A program made the translations under genes and the position numbers. The notes beneath the pieces are model-generated. The model saw nothing but the letters and a program-made list of their open reading frames with translations. It had not been told where the DNA came from and made no database searches. A DNA stretch of 64,000 nucleotides from Leptolyngbyaceae cyanobacterium JSC-12. GTDB taxonomy: Bacteria; Cyanobacteriota; Cyanobacteriia; Leptolyngbyales; Leptolyngbyaceae. Location of the stretch: contig CM001633.1 in the NCBI GenBank assembly GCA_000309945.1, positions 3,374,199 through 3,438,198 on the forward strand, given 5' to 3'. Positions 19,320-29,118 of the stretch are shown here, one piece after another; positions within the stretch are counted from its first letter, which is position 1; each line of letters begins with the position of its first letter.

Positions 19320-20651
19320 CTATCTCTTCACCAGATCATCTAGTTCCGCATAGTCGGGCAAGGTGGTATTGATCGCAGTTCCGTTTCTTAACACAGTGCG
19401 ATCGTGCTGGGAACGAGAAAATAGTTCACTGTAGCGTCGAGCTTTGAACAATACCAGATCAGCAGGTAGCCCAACGCCGATGCGTCCAACAGTGGGGAGT
19501 CTCATCAGGTCTGCAGGGGTAAGAGTGATGGCACGACACCAATCGCTGTAAGGACGATCCAAATGAGCAATCTTGGTAGACCAAGCGAACACTTCTAGCG
19601 CATCATGGTCACCGTAGGCATAGAACGGATCACGGCAGTTATCGCTGGCAATCGCAACGGGGATGCCCGCCTGTTTCAACTCATGTAGCAGGGTGACTCC
19701 CCGCCAGCGAGGGGTACGTCCGGGACTGCGATCTTGCAGATACAGATTGCACAGAGGCAGGCTAACAATCCCAATTTTTGCTTGCTTAACTGCTTTGATG
19801 GTAGCTTGAATCTCATCTGGTGATTGCACCGCCAAACTGCAGCAGTGCCCGCAAACTACCCGCTCCTGGTAGCGATGGCGCACGGTCGCTTCCGCAATAT
19901 GTCGCAGGCACATAGAGTCTGCCTGGTTATTTTCGTCAACATGGAAGTCGAGATCAAGGTTGCGGTCTTTGGCCAGGGCAAAGGCACGTTCTACCTGTGC
20001 TTTAATGTCTGGGTTGGCATAGGCAACTCCTCCCAAAATGGCACCCATTTCAGCAACGCGATCGGCTAGCTTTTCCCCTTCTGGAGTCAAAAAATAATCC
20101 AGGGAAACCAGGCATACTGCTTGCAGTAGCAATTTGTCTTGCCACGTTTGCTGGAGCGACTTAAACACCTCAAAGCTAATATCTGCCAGTTTGCCAGCCG
20201 AGTCGAGATGGGTTCGGATGGCTTTTGTGCCATGCGCATAGCTACACTTCAGGCCAAATTCCATGCGGCGATACACATCCTCACTGGTCCAGTACTGCTC
20301 CGAGTCAAGATTGACGGCGGCTAAGGCACTGGTAAAGATACCATCGGGGTTGGGATGGCGCTCCCATATGTGCCCTTTATCTAGATGAGTGTGCAAATCA
20401 ACAAAGCAGGGAAATACCATCCCCCCTTGCAAGTCGATGGATGGGTGACTGTAGGTAATTAATGTTCCAGCTACAGCAATGCTGGCGATCGCACCATCAG
20501 CAATTTCTAGATCCACCAGCAGCAAAGAATCTTGAGAAGCAGCCGAATCGGAGGCTGACCAATCTTTGCTACGCCCCTGTTTGCTGCGAACCATTAAAGG
20601 TTCAGGCACATGAGCATTTCTTAACCAGTAGTGGCGGGAGTGGGGAATCAT
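19320..20651 (-). CDS. Cytosine deaminase family amidohydrolase
   Basis: Metal-dependent deaminase expected to convert cytosine to uracil and ammonia. Metal ligands: HTHLDKGH near residue 86, HVDEN near 238 with the proton-shuttle-type Glu, GHCCSLA near 270, and SDNCRDPFY near 335. At 443 residues it is complete. The product uracil could be used by Upp. It sits 54 bases downstream of an acetamidase/formamidase gene in the same direction; both would release ammonia, suggesting nitrogen scavenging. Related isoguanine or creatinine deaminases cannot be excluded. Confidence 0.85.
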   Translation of the reverse strand: MIPHSRHYWLRNAHVPEPLMVRSKQGRSKDWSASDSAASQDSLLLVDLEIADGAIASIAVAGTLITYSHPSIDLQGGMVFPCFVDLHTHLDKGHIWERHPNPDGIFTSALAAVNLDSEQYWTSEDVYRRMEFGLKCSYAHGTKAIRTHLDSAGKLADISFEVFKSLQQTWQDKLLLQAVCLVSLDYFLTPEGEKLADRVAEMGAILGGVAYANPDIKAQVERAFALAKDRNLDLDFHVDENNQADSMCLRHIAEATVRHRYQERVVCGHCCSLAVQSPDEIQATIKAVKQAKIGIVSLPLCNLYLQDRSPGRTPRWRGVTLLHELKQAGIPVAIASDNCRDPFYAYGDHDALEVFAWSTKIAHLDRPYSDWCRAITLTPADLMRLPTVGRIGVGLPADLVLFKARRYSELFSRSQHDRTVLRNGTAINTTLPDYAELDDLVKR

Positions 20652-20704
20652 AGAGCGCTGTCAAATATGGCAATTTGACTAGACAAGCTACTACAAATTA
20701 CACC

Positions 20705-21670
20705 TCATAATCTAACCGTCCGCGGCAAAATAGCTTTTGACAGCAATCCATGCACCCCTTTTTGGGGGCTGTTGACCACCTGCGTAATATGGAAGTTCAC
20801 TGCCAGACTACACAACACATAAGCCTCTTCTGGGGAGATTTTTATCAGCGTTTGCAGTAGCTGGATCATTTGCTGGAGAGCATGTTCAAAAGCTTCATCC
20901 AGAGTGGAGCCAAACCCCATCGTGATCAAGTCAGTCGGTGTTTCGGCACAGGGGGTTGGGAGTTGCCAATTTTTGTGAACGATAAGCTGAATGGTGCCGT
21001 TCATCGAAGTTTCAATCGCGGTCACATCCACTTCACCATCTCCCTGCACCGCGTGACCATCACCAATCGAGAACAGTGCACCGGGCAGAAACACCGGCAG
21101 AAACACCCGTGAACCCGTCTGGAGTTGCCGATTGTCGATATTGCCGCCGTAGGCACCGGGAGGAATGGACGATCGCGTCGTTTCATCCGTCGCTACGCCT
21201 AAAATACCAAAAAAGGGTTGGAGAGGAATGTTGATCCCGCTACCTGGGGGAAATTCTGCAAGTTGCCGATTTAGATCGAGTGGGATGAAGCGCAGCGCTG
21301 GTTTCGTAAAAAGGTGTGGTAAGGCTCCCCAACCAGGACGGATAGCATTGAAACCAATGGGCAAACTGGGCGTAATTGCTTCTAACCGGACTTCCAGCAC
21401 ATCACCGGGTGCTGCCCCCCGGATGTGAATCGGTCCTGTGAGCAAGTGAGGTCCAGGTCCCACTTTGCGATCGCAGTCCAGATGTTCATAAATTTCGCGA
21501 AATGCAGCGGGGACAAAATCTGGTGGGGCTTTGTCGCATACATTAAAGCCGGAAAAAGTTTCTACCTGGATACGATCGCCCGACTCAACAAACAGGGCTG
21601 GCGGCAACGCTGATGAAAATCCGCCCAGATGCACCGTGTCACAGGTCGCTCTAAGAATATGGTCTGCCAT
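20705..21670 (-). CDS. Acetamidase/formamidase family protein
   Basis: Hydrolase of the FmdA/AmdA family, which splits formamide or acetamide to ammonia and the acid. Family marks: the segment with GPHLLTGPIHIRGAAPGDVL in the first third, the central GGNIDNRQL, and FSIGDGHAVQGDGEVDVTAIE with conserved acidic and His residues. Its 321 residues agree with the family. Followed 54 bases later by the cytosine deaminase gene. The true substrate in cyanobacteria is not settled by sequence. Confidence 0.87.
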   Translation of the reverse strand: MADHILRATCDTVHLGGFSSALPPALFVESGDRIQVETFSGFNVCDKAPPDFVPAAFREIYEHLDCDRKVGPGPHLLTGPIHIRGAAPGDVLEVRLEAITPSLPIGFNAIRPGWGALPHLFTKPALRFIPLDLNRQLAEFPPGSGINIPLQPFFGILGVATDETTRSSIPPGAYGGNIDNRQLQTGSRVFLPVFLPGALFSIGDGHAVQGDGEVDVTAIETSMNGTIQLIVHKNWQLPTPCAETPTDLITMGFGSTLDEAFEHALQQMIQLLQTLIKISPEEAYVLCSLAVNFHITQVVNSPQKGVHGLLSKAILPRTVRL

Positions 21671-21820
21671 GCCTGAAAATGAAGGATTGTTTTCAACGTT
21701 GTACGGCTAAAAATCAGTTAGATCAATCTCTAACCCGCGAGCGTCTTGTTTGAGTCGGGAAGTTCCTTAGCAGAAGGGAGACAGTCGTAGCGGTTGTATT
21801 GCGACATGAGGCGTGGAGCG

Positions 21821-22228
21821 TTATTCGCCCCAAAATTGGTCGATGCGCTGCACATAATCTAGGTTCACCAGATTTGTTAACACTACACGCCAACCATATT
21901 GATGCGTATGACCAATTACCAGATATTGATCTTGTTTACAGCCAATGCGCCCTGGCGATCGCGAATATTGCACCGTTGAATCAATAGCTTGGACTTCTGC
22001 CAGTGCCGCCGCCGTTGCCGGAATACAAAACTCATAACTTAGCGATCGCAAACCACCCTCTGAACCAATTAAACCTTCAGGCGAAATCTGAGATAAGTCA
22101 AATGTAATCTTCTTTAGAGCTGATGGTGTTTGAACACCTGCTTGATTACTTGCTTCACAGGCAACTGTCGGAAAAGTCGCCAGTAGCAACACGAAACTAA
22201 ACCCAATCCCCAATCCCCTAAACCTCAT
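21821..22228 (-). CDS. Exported hypothetical protein
   Basis: About 135 residues beginning MRFRGLGIGFSFVLLLAT, a signal peptide with possible lipobox-like TVACEAS. The mature part has two more Cys (EFCIPATAA, IGCKQDQY) and ends in FWGE. No family recognised. I chose the ATG at 22228, with AAGGTAAGTAAGGG upstream. The longer frame to 22273 begins inside a duplicated 19-bp sequence and is likely artefactual. It follows the sugar-type ABC ATPase gene by 60 bases on the same strand. Confidence 0.6.
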   Translation of the reverse strand: MRFRGLGIGFSFVLLLATFPTVACEASNQAGVQTPSALKKITFDLSQISPEGLIGSEGGLRSLSYEFCIPATAAALAEVQAIDSTVQYSRSPGRIGCKQDQYLVIGHTHQYGWRVVLTNLVNLDYVQRIDQFWGE

Positions 22229-22260
22229 ACCCTTACTTACCTTCTGACTCTTGACTTCTC

Positions 22261-22298
22261 CTCTTCCTTTCATCCCTTTCTCTTCCTTTCATCCCTTT
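22261..22298. repeat. 19-bp tandem direct repeat at the end of an ABC ATPase gene
   Basis: CTCTTCCTTTCATCCCTTT occurs at 22261-22279 and again at 22280-22298. The second copy contains the stop codon of the minus-strand ATPase gene, so the repeat duplicates that gene's 3' end and creates a spurious ATG for the next frame. Confidence 0.8.
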
Positions 22299-23362
22299 AA
22301 TGCTTCCCCCGTTTTTGCATCAAACCAATGAATTTGGTCTTGCGGAATGGCTAAGGTAAGCGTTTGATTCGTCCAATCTTCGCTGGGTGAAAGCAGCGAT
22401 CGCAACACAATTGGGTTCCCTTGATTATTTGGGATTTGGACACTTACCAACTTATGCATCCCTAAATTCTCCACCAAAAACACCTTACCCTGGACAATCG
22501 ATGTTTCTTCTGGATGGGCAACGCGAATATGTTCTGGACGAATCCCCAAAACCAACTGGGGAACTTCCACAGCCATTGGGACAGGAATTTTGAAAGCTCC
22601 TAATAAGACAAAAGAACCCTGTTTAGGGACGGTGAGCAAATTCATCTGCGGACTGCCAACAAAACCTGCCACGAACTGGTTAGCAGGATCTGTGTAAATG
22701 CGATCAGGTGAATCAAGCTGTTGCAAATAGCCATTATTCAAGACAGCCACTTTTGTGGATAGAGTTAATGCTTCAGTTTGATCATGAGTTACATAAACAA
22801 CTGGAGCATTTTGAGCCTCAAAAATTTGCTTGAGTTCAGCTCGCACATTTTCACGTAACAACGCATCAAGATTACTAAGCGGCTCATCCAATAAAAAGAC
22901 ATCGGATTTACGAACCAATGCTCGTCCTACGGCAACCCGTTGTCGCTGCCCTCCAGACAGTTGCCCAGGCTTGCGGGACAATAACTCATCCAATCCCAAA
23001 ATCCGAGAAACTTCTTGAATGCGATGGTTAATCTCGCCTGTGGGAATACGTTTTAACTTCAAGCCAGCCGCAAGATTCTCGTACACATTCATGTGAGGAT
23101 AAAGGGCATAGCTTTGAAACACCATGGCTATATTGCGATCGCCCGGAGGCACAGTCGTTACATCTTTGCCACCAATTAACACTTTTCCACGGGTGGGAAT
23201 TTCTAACCCAGCGATCATGCGCAGAATTGTAGATTTACCACAGCCTGACGGTCCTAACAAACTCAAAAATTCTCCCTCATCTACTGTCAGGCTAATATCC
23301 TTGACCGGAACAACAGTTGTCGTGAAGGTTTTATTGAGGTTGATTAGTTCTAGCTTTGCCAT
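22289..23362 (-). CDS. MalK/UgpC-type sugar ABC transporter ATPase
   Basis: ATPase of a carbohydrate importer of the CUT1 class. Walker [10 protein letters not shown] is at residues 37-45, signature LSGGQRQR near 134, Walker B VFLLDEP near 154, followed by LSNLDALLRE and the switch VTHDQTEA. A C-terminal TOBE region (about 275-355, with VLGIRPEHIRV) is typical of MalK/UgpC and often regulatory. At 357 residues it is complete. No permeases adjoin it; the binding protein and two permeases of this class lie at 29.9-33.1 kb, with the cmp operon between. Confidence 0.9.
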   Translation of the reverse strand: MAKLELINLNKTFTTTVVPVKDISLTVDEGEFLSLLGPSGCGKSTILRMIAGLEIPTRGKVLIGGKDVTTVPPGDRNIAMVFQSYALYPHMNVYENLAAGLKLKRIPTGEINHRIQEVSRILGLDELLSRKPGQLSGGQRQRVAVGRALVRKSDVFLLDEPLSNLDALLRENVRAELKQIFEAQNAPVVYVTHDQTEALTLSTKVAVLNNGYLQQLDSPDRIYTDPANQFVAGFVGSPQMNLLTVPKQGSFVLLGAFKIPVPMAVEVPQLVLGIRPEHIRVAHPEETSIVQGKVFLVENLGMHKLVSVQIPNNQGNPIVLRSLLSPSEDWTNQTLTLAIPQDQIHWFDAKTGEALKG

Positions 23363-23585
23363 TGGAAAAGAAAAATCGACATCCAGCGATCGCGCCTAAA
23401 AAGTATGTTGACTTTTTCAAGGGTACTGCACACCTCACTAGACTTCTCAAGAACTGCAAGGAAAATTGGCAAATATGAGAGATTCACTTCTATTTGCAAA
23501 ATAACGTAACGCTAAAAAGTCTCCAAGTTTTGAGGGAACTCGGAGACTTTGATAGCAAACACTCTAATCTCTGATGGCAAACGTC

Positions 23586-24434
23586 TTAATCAACGTCGTG
23601 GGCAAACCGATTGTAGAGGAAGTCAAGTGCATAGTTACGAAGTTTATAATACTCCGGCATTTCCATGATGCGGCTGCGATCGCGGGGACGCTTGAATGGA
23701 ATCTCCAAGACCTCACCAATATTGGCTGCGGGACCGTTTGTCATCATTACCAATCTATCCGCTAGGAAGAGTGCTTCATCAATGTCATGGGTGATCATTA
23801 ACACGGTGCAGCGGCTCTTGTTCCAAATTTTCAACAGTTCTTCTTGCAGTTCTTCTTTCGTGATGGCATCGAGTGCACCAAAGGGTTCATCTAGCACCAG
23901 CACTTCAGGACGAATGGACAAAGCCCGCGCGATCGCGACCCGTTGCTTCATCCCACCAGAAATTTGGGGTGGCGTTTTTTCTGCTGCATCTGCCAGCCCA
24001 ACCATTGCCAGGTGTTCCTTCACAATCTGGCTTTTTTCAGCCTTGGACTTATCTGGATAAACGGCATTCACTGCTAAAAATACATTGTCAAACACAGTCA
24101 GCCAAGGCAACAAGGCATAGCCTTGAAATACCACCATTCGATCTGGACCAGGAGCCGCGATCGCCTTACCATTCAACCGCACTTCACCAGTTGTTGGTTT
24201 AGCAAAACCACTGACCATATTCAACAATGTGGTTTTGCCACACCCTGAATGACCAATCACACAAATAAATTCACCCTGACTAATCGTAAGATTCACGTTT
24301 TGCAAAACAGTGTAGGTATCACCTTTGGGCAATTCGTAAACCTTAGAAATATTGTCAATAATCAAAAATGGTTCAGACGATGGTTGCTCAGTTTTTAGCA
24401 GCGTTGGAGTTGCGGTAGTCATTACTGTTTGCAT
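23586..24434 (-). CDS. cmpD: Bicarbonate (or nitrate) ABC transporter ATPase CmpD
   Basis: Second ATPase of the four-gene NrtABCD/CmpABCD importer. Walker A GHSGCGKTT is at residues 61-69, signature ISGGMKQR and Walker B VLVLDEPFGALDA are in the second third, and the end (PEYYKLRNYALDFLYNRF) is typical of NrtD/CmpD. I chose the ATG at 24434 (282 residues); a frame to 24527 would add 31 low-complexity residues. Assignment to Cmp rather than Nrt rests on the binding protein of the same operon. It is the last gene, 157 bases after cmpC. Confidence 0.8.
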   Translation of the reverse strand: MQTVMTTATPTLLKTEQPSSEPFLIIDNISKVYELPKGDTYTVLQNVNLTISQGEFICVIGHSGCGKTTLLNMVSGFAKPTTGEVRLNGKAIAAPGPDRMVVFQGYALLPWLTVFDNVFLAVNAVYPDKSKAEKSQIVKEHLAMVGLADAAEKTPPQISGGMKQRVAIARALSIRPEVLVLDEPFGALDAITKEELQEELLKIWNKSRCTVLMITHDIDEALFLADRLVMMTNGPAANIGEVLEIPFKRPRDRSRIMEMPEYYKLRNYALDFLYNRFAHDVD

Positions 24435-24591
24435 AGGGGTAATGGGAGTAAGGAATGGAGACTCAATAGCAGGTAAGAGGAAAGCGTTCAGGGGTAGGAA
24501 GGTGGAGGGATGGAGGAAAGAGAACAAGTTTATTGCACCAACTCACCTACAAACCGATTCACCTAATCTATCCGCTGAACCCTTCAGCCCC

Positions 24592-26592
24592 TTAAGCCGC
24601 CTTTGCCACTGGCGTACCAAGGGCAATTTCTGCCATGTAGATGTCATGTTTGATCTGCAAGCTGTTGAGGTAGGCGATCGGATCGTCAGCAGTAAAGGTG
24701 ACTCCATCAAAAAGATGAATGGGACCTCGACTATATGTGAGATCGGCTAAGCCCAGTTCTCGTGCAGCAATGCTAAAGACACTGACTTTGCTAACTCGTT
24801 CCAAAATTTCTACCCAGTTGCGCGGGAAAGGCACATCGCCCCAGCGTGCCAGTTGGGTGAGAATCCAGAGATGCTCCGTACGGCTGGGACGGTTTATTCC
24901 TGCTCCAAAGAATTGATGGTGGGCATACTCTTGAGGCGTTTTGCGAATACTGCATACACGGTGACTAGTATCACCCAGGTAAATATAGTCTTTGTCCATA
25001 CTGAGGTACTCAGCACGAGACAAAATTTCCCTCACCTCTTCCTGGTTGGCTTCGTCAGCGCAGTAGCGGCAGGCTTCTAGCAAGGCTTTCACTAATGCTA
25101 CATGCGTATTGGGATAGGCAAGTGCCCAATCTTCCCGCACGCCCAATACTTTACCGGGGTGCCCATCCCAGATTTCCAGATCAGTGGCGATCGTGTACCC
25201 TAGATTCTCGATCGATGCTCGCACGTTCCAGGGTTCCCCTACACAATAACCGTCAATATTTCCGGCTTCTAGTTGGGCAATCATCTGGGCAGGGGGAATT
25301 GTCGTCACCGAGACATCGTGGTTGGGGTCGATGCCGCCAGCCGCCAACCAGTAGCGCAACAGCAGGTTATGCATGGATGCTGGATGCACTACGCCAAAGG
25401 TGTGGCGTTTGTCGGGGGTTTCCAGCAGCATTCTCTTCAGATCGTTCAGGGTGAGAATTCCCTGATCAGCAAAGCGCTTATCGAGAGTGATAGCGTTACC
25501 GTTGCGGGTCATGGTTAAGGCGCTAACAACTGGAAGCGGCTGATCGTTGAAGCCTCCAACTGTCATCCAAATAGGCATCCCGGAAGGCATTTGGGCTGCA
25601 TCCAGATACCCTCCAGCAATCCCATCCTGGATACCACGCCAACTGGATTCTCGTACCAGGTTCACTTCATCCAACCCATGATGGGTAAAGAAGCCCTTCT
25701 CTTTGGCGATCGCCAGTGGAGCACAGGCTGTAAGCGGGACAAATCCAACCTCTAGATTGATTTTTTCCAACCCGTGGCGAGCGATCGCGGTTGTTTTGCG
25801 TGCCCGCAATTTCTTAATCTGCTTCTGCTGATTCAGAAAATAGATGATTTCGCTGCGGTAACTGTAATAGTTGGGATGGTTCACTACTTCCATACGCAGG
25901 CGAGGACGAGGAATGTCTACGTCCAGAATTTGCCCAATCTGTGAGGCGGGACCATTGGTTAACATCACCACGCGATCGCTGAGCAAAATTGCTTCATCCA
26001 CATCATGCGTCACCATGATGGCAGTGACATTATTTTCCTCGCAAATTCGCATTAACTGCTCTTGCAAATTGCCGCGAGTCAACGCATCCAGCGCACCGAA
26101 GGGTTCATCTAGCAATAACAACTTGGGACGAATCGAGAGAGCACGGGCGATCGCAACCCGCTGTTTCATCCCACCAGAAAGTTGATCAGGTGGTTTATCT
26201 GCTGCATGACCCAGCCCTACCATTTTGATGCTGTCTTCAATAATTTGCTTCCGTTCAGCATCTGGCAGATGAGCCAATACATTGTTGACCGCTAGCGCGA
26301 TATTTTGGCGCACAGTCATCCAGGGCAACAGGGAATAGTTTTGGAATACGACCATTCGATCAGGACCAGGACGAAGAATTTCTTCTCCTTGCAACATCAC
26401 CACCCCTTCAGTCGGTAAGTCCAAACCTGCCACCATGTTCAGCAGTGTAGACTTCCCACAGCCAGAGTGACCAATCAAAGAAATGAACTCACCTTGCTTG
26501 ACTTGCAAATTAATCCCTTTCAAGGCGACATAGGTATCACCATTAGCAAGTTCAAACGTTTTTTCGATGTTATCGACTGTAACAAAAGCCAT
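24592..26592 (-). CDS. cmpC: Bicarbonate (or nitrate) ABC transporter ATPase with binding-protein domain, CmpC
   Basis: Fusion of an ABC ATPase (about 1-260) with an NrtA/CmpA-like substrate-binding domain (about 275-666), the hallmark of NrtC/CmpC. Walker A GHSGCGKST is at 41-49, signature LSGGMKQR and Walker B LLLLDEPFGALDA follow, and the binding domain opens with VGFVPLTACAPLAIAKEKGF. In NrtC the extra domain senses intracellular nitrogen status; in CmpC its ligand is unclear. Its 666 residues are normal. A 237-base spacer separates it from cmpB. Confidence 0.85.
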   Translation of the reverse strand: MAFVTVDNIEKTFELANGDTYVALKGINLQVKQGEFISLIGHSGCGKSTLLNMVAGLDLPTEGVVMLQGEEILRPGPDRMVVFQNYSLLPWMTVRQNIALAVNNVLAHLPDAERKQIIEDSIKMVGLGHAADKPPDQLSGGMKQRVAIARALSIRPKLLLLDEPFGALDALTRGNLQEQLMRICEENNVTAIMVTHDVDEAILLSDRVVMLTNGPASQIGQILDVDIPRPRLRMEVVNHPNYYSYRSEIIYFLNQQKQIKKLRARKTTAIARHGLEKINLEVGFVPLTACAPLAIAKEKGFFTHHGLDEVNLVRESSWRGIQDGIAGGYLDAAQMPSGMPIWMTVGGFNDQPLPVVSALTMTRNGNAITLDKRFADQGILTLNDLKRMLLETPDKRHTFGVVHPASMHNLLLRYWLAAGGIDPNHDVSVTTIPPAQMIAQLEAGNIDGYCVGEPWNVRASIENLGYTIATDLEIWDGHPGKVLGVREDWALAYPNTHVALVKALLEACRYCADEANQEEVREILSRAEYLSMDKDYIYLGDTSHRVCSIRKTPQEYAHHQFFGAGINRPSRTEHLWILTQLARWGDVPFPRNWVEILERVSKVSVFSIAARELGLADLTYSRGPIHLFDGVTFTADDPIAYLNSLQIKHDIYMAEIALGTPVAKAA

Positions 26593-26791
26593 AGGACAAT
26601 AAGGATTGTGAAGGGTAAACTGGCTACAGAATTGGGAAAAGTTCTGAGTGAAACAGTTGAGAAGTCAGGAGTGAATACGCAACCCGCGCTTTTCCACTCA
26701 GAACTCAGTTTTGGCTTAAGAAAGATGAAGGGCTAGGGAAGCCTTGCAGGTGGAGAACACATACCCCTGCATCCATTAACCCTTCATCCGA

Positions 26792-26823
26792 CCGCTATGC
26801 GGAGGCTGTTCACCGCGAAGCGG
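26792..26823. repeat. Paired small hairpins CCGC-NNN-GCGG between cmpB and cmpC
   Basis: Two identical mini-palindromes, CCGC-TAT-GCGG (26792-26802) and CCGC-GAA-GCGG (26813-26823), lie 7 bases past the cmpB stop. Such GC-rich short palindromes are a common dispersed repeat type in cyanobacterial spacers. They could fold in the polycistronic mRNA and set the balance between cmpAB and cmpCD. Confidence 0.55.
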
Positions 26824-26829
26824 CAAGCT

Positions 26830-27675
26830 TTATTGGCGTTGGCTCTGAGGTAGGATCAAGCTTTGGATGTAGACCATCAGCTTATCGAGTGCCCAACCCA
26901 CCAAACCGATGTAGAGCAAAGCCAGGATAATTTCGCTGACAAAGCCATTTTGGTAAGCATTCCAGATGAAGAAACCAATTCCTACAATTCCCGACATCAC
27001 AATTTCTGCCGCGATAATTGCCAACCACGCTAAACCAATCGCAATCCGTAACCCTGTGAAAATGTAGGGCAATGCAGCTGGGAACAAAATCTTAAAAAAA
27101 TACTCTTTGCGAGGCAGGCGCAATACCTGAGCAACGTTGTTATAGTCTTGCGGAATTTGCTTGACACCCACTGATGTGTTAATCAGGATGGGCCAGACTG
27201 CTGTGATAAAAATCACAAATAACGCAGCGGGTTGGTTCTGTTGTAGTGCTGCCAGTGCGATTGGTACCCATGCTAGCGGTGGAACCGTTCGTAAAACTTG
27301 AAATACAGGATCTAAGCCTTTGGAAACGCGCTTATTCAAGCCAACCAAAATTCCTAAACTAATGCCAACGACGGCAGCAAAGAAATATCCGATCGCTACC
27401 CGTTGCAAGCTGGCAAGTACCTGCCAGAACAACCCCTTATCTGTACCACCGCGATCGTAAAAAGGATACAGAATTAACATCCATGTATCTCGCACAACCT
27501 GAATCGGCCCTGGCAGCGTAGCACCTGGAAGGGATGAGAAGATCTGCCATAGAACAAGCAGGATGAAAATTGTTACCAGAGGAGTCAAGATATCATCCAG
27601 TCTTTCTCTAACCTTAGGATTACTCAGAAAAGAGTTTCCAGTTGCACTTGGCAAGCGTCTTTGAGCAATAGTCAC
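26830..27675 (-). CDS. cmpB: Bicarbonate (or nitrate) ABC transporter permease CmpB
   Basis: Inner-membrane permease of the Cmp/Nrt importer, with about six helices; the first is at LTPLVTIFILLVLWQIFSSL. The transport-loop motif is near GVKQIPQDYNNVAQVLRLPR. I chose the GTG at 27675 because AGGAGA lies 7 bases upstream; the GTG at 27702 would add nine residues. About 281 residues, as expected. Lies 105 bases downstream of cmpA in the same direction. Confidence 0.85.
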   Translation of the reverse strand: MTIAQRRLPSATGNSFLSNPKVRERLDDILTPLVTIFILLVLWQIFSSLPGATLPGPIQVVRDTWMLILYPFYDRGGTDKGLFWQVLASLQRVAIGYFFAAVVGISLGILVGLNKRVSKGLDPVFQVLRTVPPLAWVPIALAALQQNQPAALFVIFITAVWPILINTSVGVKQIPQDYNNVAQVLRLPRKEYFFKILFPAALPYIFTGLRIAIGLAWLAIIAAEIVMSGIVGIGFFIWNAYQNGFVSEIILALLYIGLVGWALDKLMVYIQSLILPQSQRQ

Positions 27676-27780
27676 TTTTTGTTCTCCTGTATAGCGGTCC
27701 ACTACTACGAAATGTGTTCATCAGTCATTAGCTGTTAGGTAATCAAATCTCCCCAACGAATGACATGTTTTCTACAGTCT

Positions 27781-29118
27781 TTACGCCTTCTTAATTTTCA
27801 AGCTATCTAAATAAGCTTGTGGGTTCTCCGGGTCAAACTTAGTCCCGTCAAAGAATGTTTCAACTCCACGAGAAGTACTAGATGGAATATCTGCACTTGC
27901 AACACCCATTTCCTTTGCAGCCTCTTTCCATAGGTCTTCACGGTTGACCTTATCAATCAATGCCCTAGCATCAGTTAGATATTTTTTATCTAAAAAGCCC
28001 CAGCGCACACTCTCAGTGATGAACCAGAGATCATGGCTCTTGTAAGGATAGGACACACTACCTTTACTATCCTTCCAATACAGAACTGCCATTGATTTAT
28101 CATCGATTTTGCGCCCATCCCCCATATCATATTGACCCATAAGCGGCTTCATCAGGATATTTTCAGGCAAGCCAAAGTATTGCCGCTGTGCCAGAATCGA
28201 TGCCATTTCTTTGCGATTATCAAAGTTGTCGCACCATTGTTGCGCTTCCATCACGGCTTTCAACAATGCCTTTGTAGCTTTAGGATTCTTATCAACCCAA
28301 TCCTGACGAATTGCTAAATATTCTTCCGGGTGATCTTTCCAGATTTCCGCCGTTAGAGCTGCCATAAAACCAATTTTGTCTGCCACAATCCGGTAAGGCC
28401 AAGGATCTCCGGTACTGAAAGCATCCATTGCACCTCGCTTCATATCTGCAACTGTTTGAGATGCCGGAACTGTGAGTAATTCAACATCAGTATCTGGATC
28501 AATGCCATTCGCTGCTAACCAATACCGAATCCAAAACTCCTGGTTTGCTTTCGGAAAAGTATTGGCGGCTTTAAACCGATTTCCAGCAGACTTCAGATTG
28601 TTAAAGTAGGCAATTTCTTGCCCCATTTTCAAGCTGATTCCCTTGCCTTGGTGTTCGCTTGCAATCGCAATTCCGTTTCCATGTGTATTCAACTGTGCCA
28701 ACACATACATCGGCACCTTTTTACCATCGGTAATCAAACCTTCATGAATCAAGTAAGGCATTGGCATTTGCCATTGACCGCCATCAATCCCACCACCAGC
28801 AGAACCAATTTTCACGTTATCCCGCGCGGCGCCCCAATTTGCCTGCTTTTCCACCTGCACATCGGGCATCCCGTATTTCGCAAAAAAGCCTTTCTCTTTG
28901 GCAATGATCAACGGAGCCGCTTCTACAATTGGAATGAACCCAAGCTTAACTGTTGTCACCTCGGGTTTGTCGCCACCTGTAGCCGCAACGGGGCTTGCGA
29001 CTGGAGAAGACTGTGTCGTGGTATCGGGCGGATTGCCCAGGCACCCTTTTAACAGGAGCGAAGCAGCCGTAGTTGCACCAGCCGTCGCCAAAAACTTACG
29101 CCGAGAATACTGCACCAT
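27781..29118 (-). CDS. cmpA: Bicarbonate-binding lipoprotein CmpA (NrtA family)
   Basis: Periplasmic binding protein of the low-CO2-induced bicarbonate importer BCT1. It begins with a twin-arginine lipoprotein signal ([20 protein letters not shown], then GC). The ligand-site segments [29 protein letters not shown] and FSTGDPWP match my memory of Synechococcus CmpA. NrtA instead has GGIDGAHILTPMP, a His at the Gln position of the second segment, and VGEPWP in the third. I chose the ATG at 29118, with AGGAGG four bases upstream, giving 445 residues. The first gene of cmpABCD; low-carbon induction through CmpR is expected. Confidence 0.8.
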   Translation of the reverse strand: MVQYSRRKFLATAGATTAASLLLKGCLGNPPDTTTQSSPVASPVAATGGDKPEVTTVKLGFIPIVEAAPLIIAKEKGFFAKYGMPDVQVEKQANWGAARDNVKIGSAGGGIDGGQWQMPMPYLIHEGLITDGKKVPMYVLAQLNTHGNGIAIASEHQGKGISLKMGQEIAYFNNLKSAGNRFKAANTFPKANQEFWIRYWLAANGIDPDTDVELLTVPASQTVADMKRGAMDAFSTGDPWPYRIVADKIGFMAALTAEIWKDHPEEYLAIRQDWVDKNPKATKALLKAVMEAQQWCDNFDNRKEMASILAQRQYFGLPENILMKPLMGQYDMGDGRKIDDKSMAVLYWKDSKGSVSYPYKSHDLWFITESVRWGFLDKKYLTDARALIDKVNREDLWKEAAKEMGVASADIPSSTSRGVETFFDGTKFDPENPQAYLDSLKIKKA

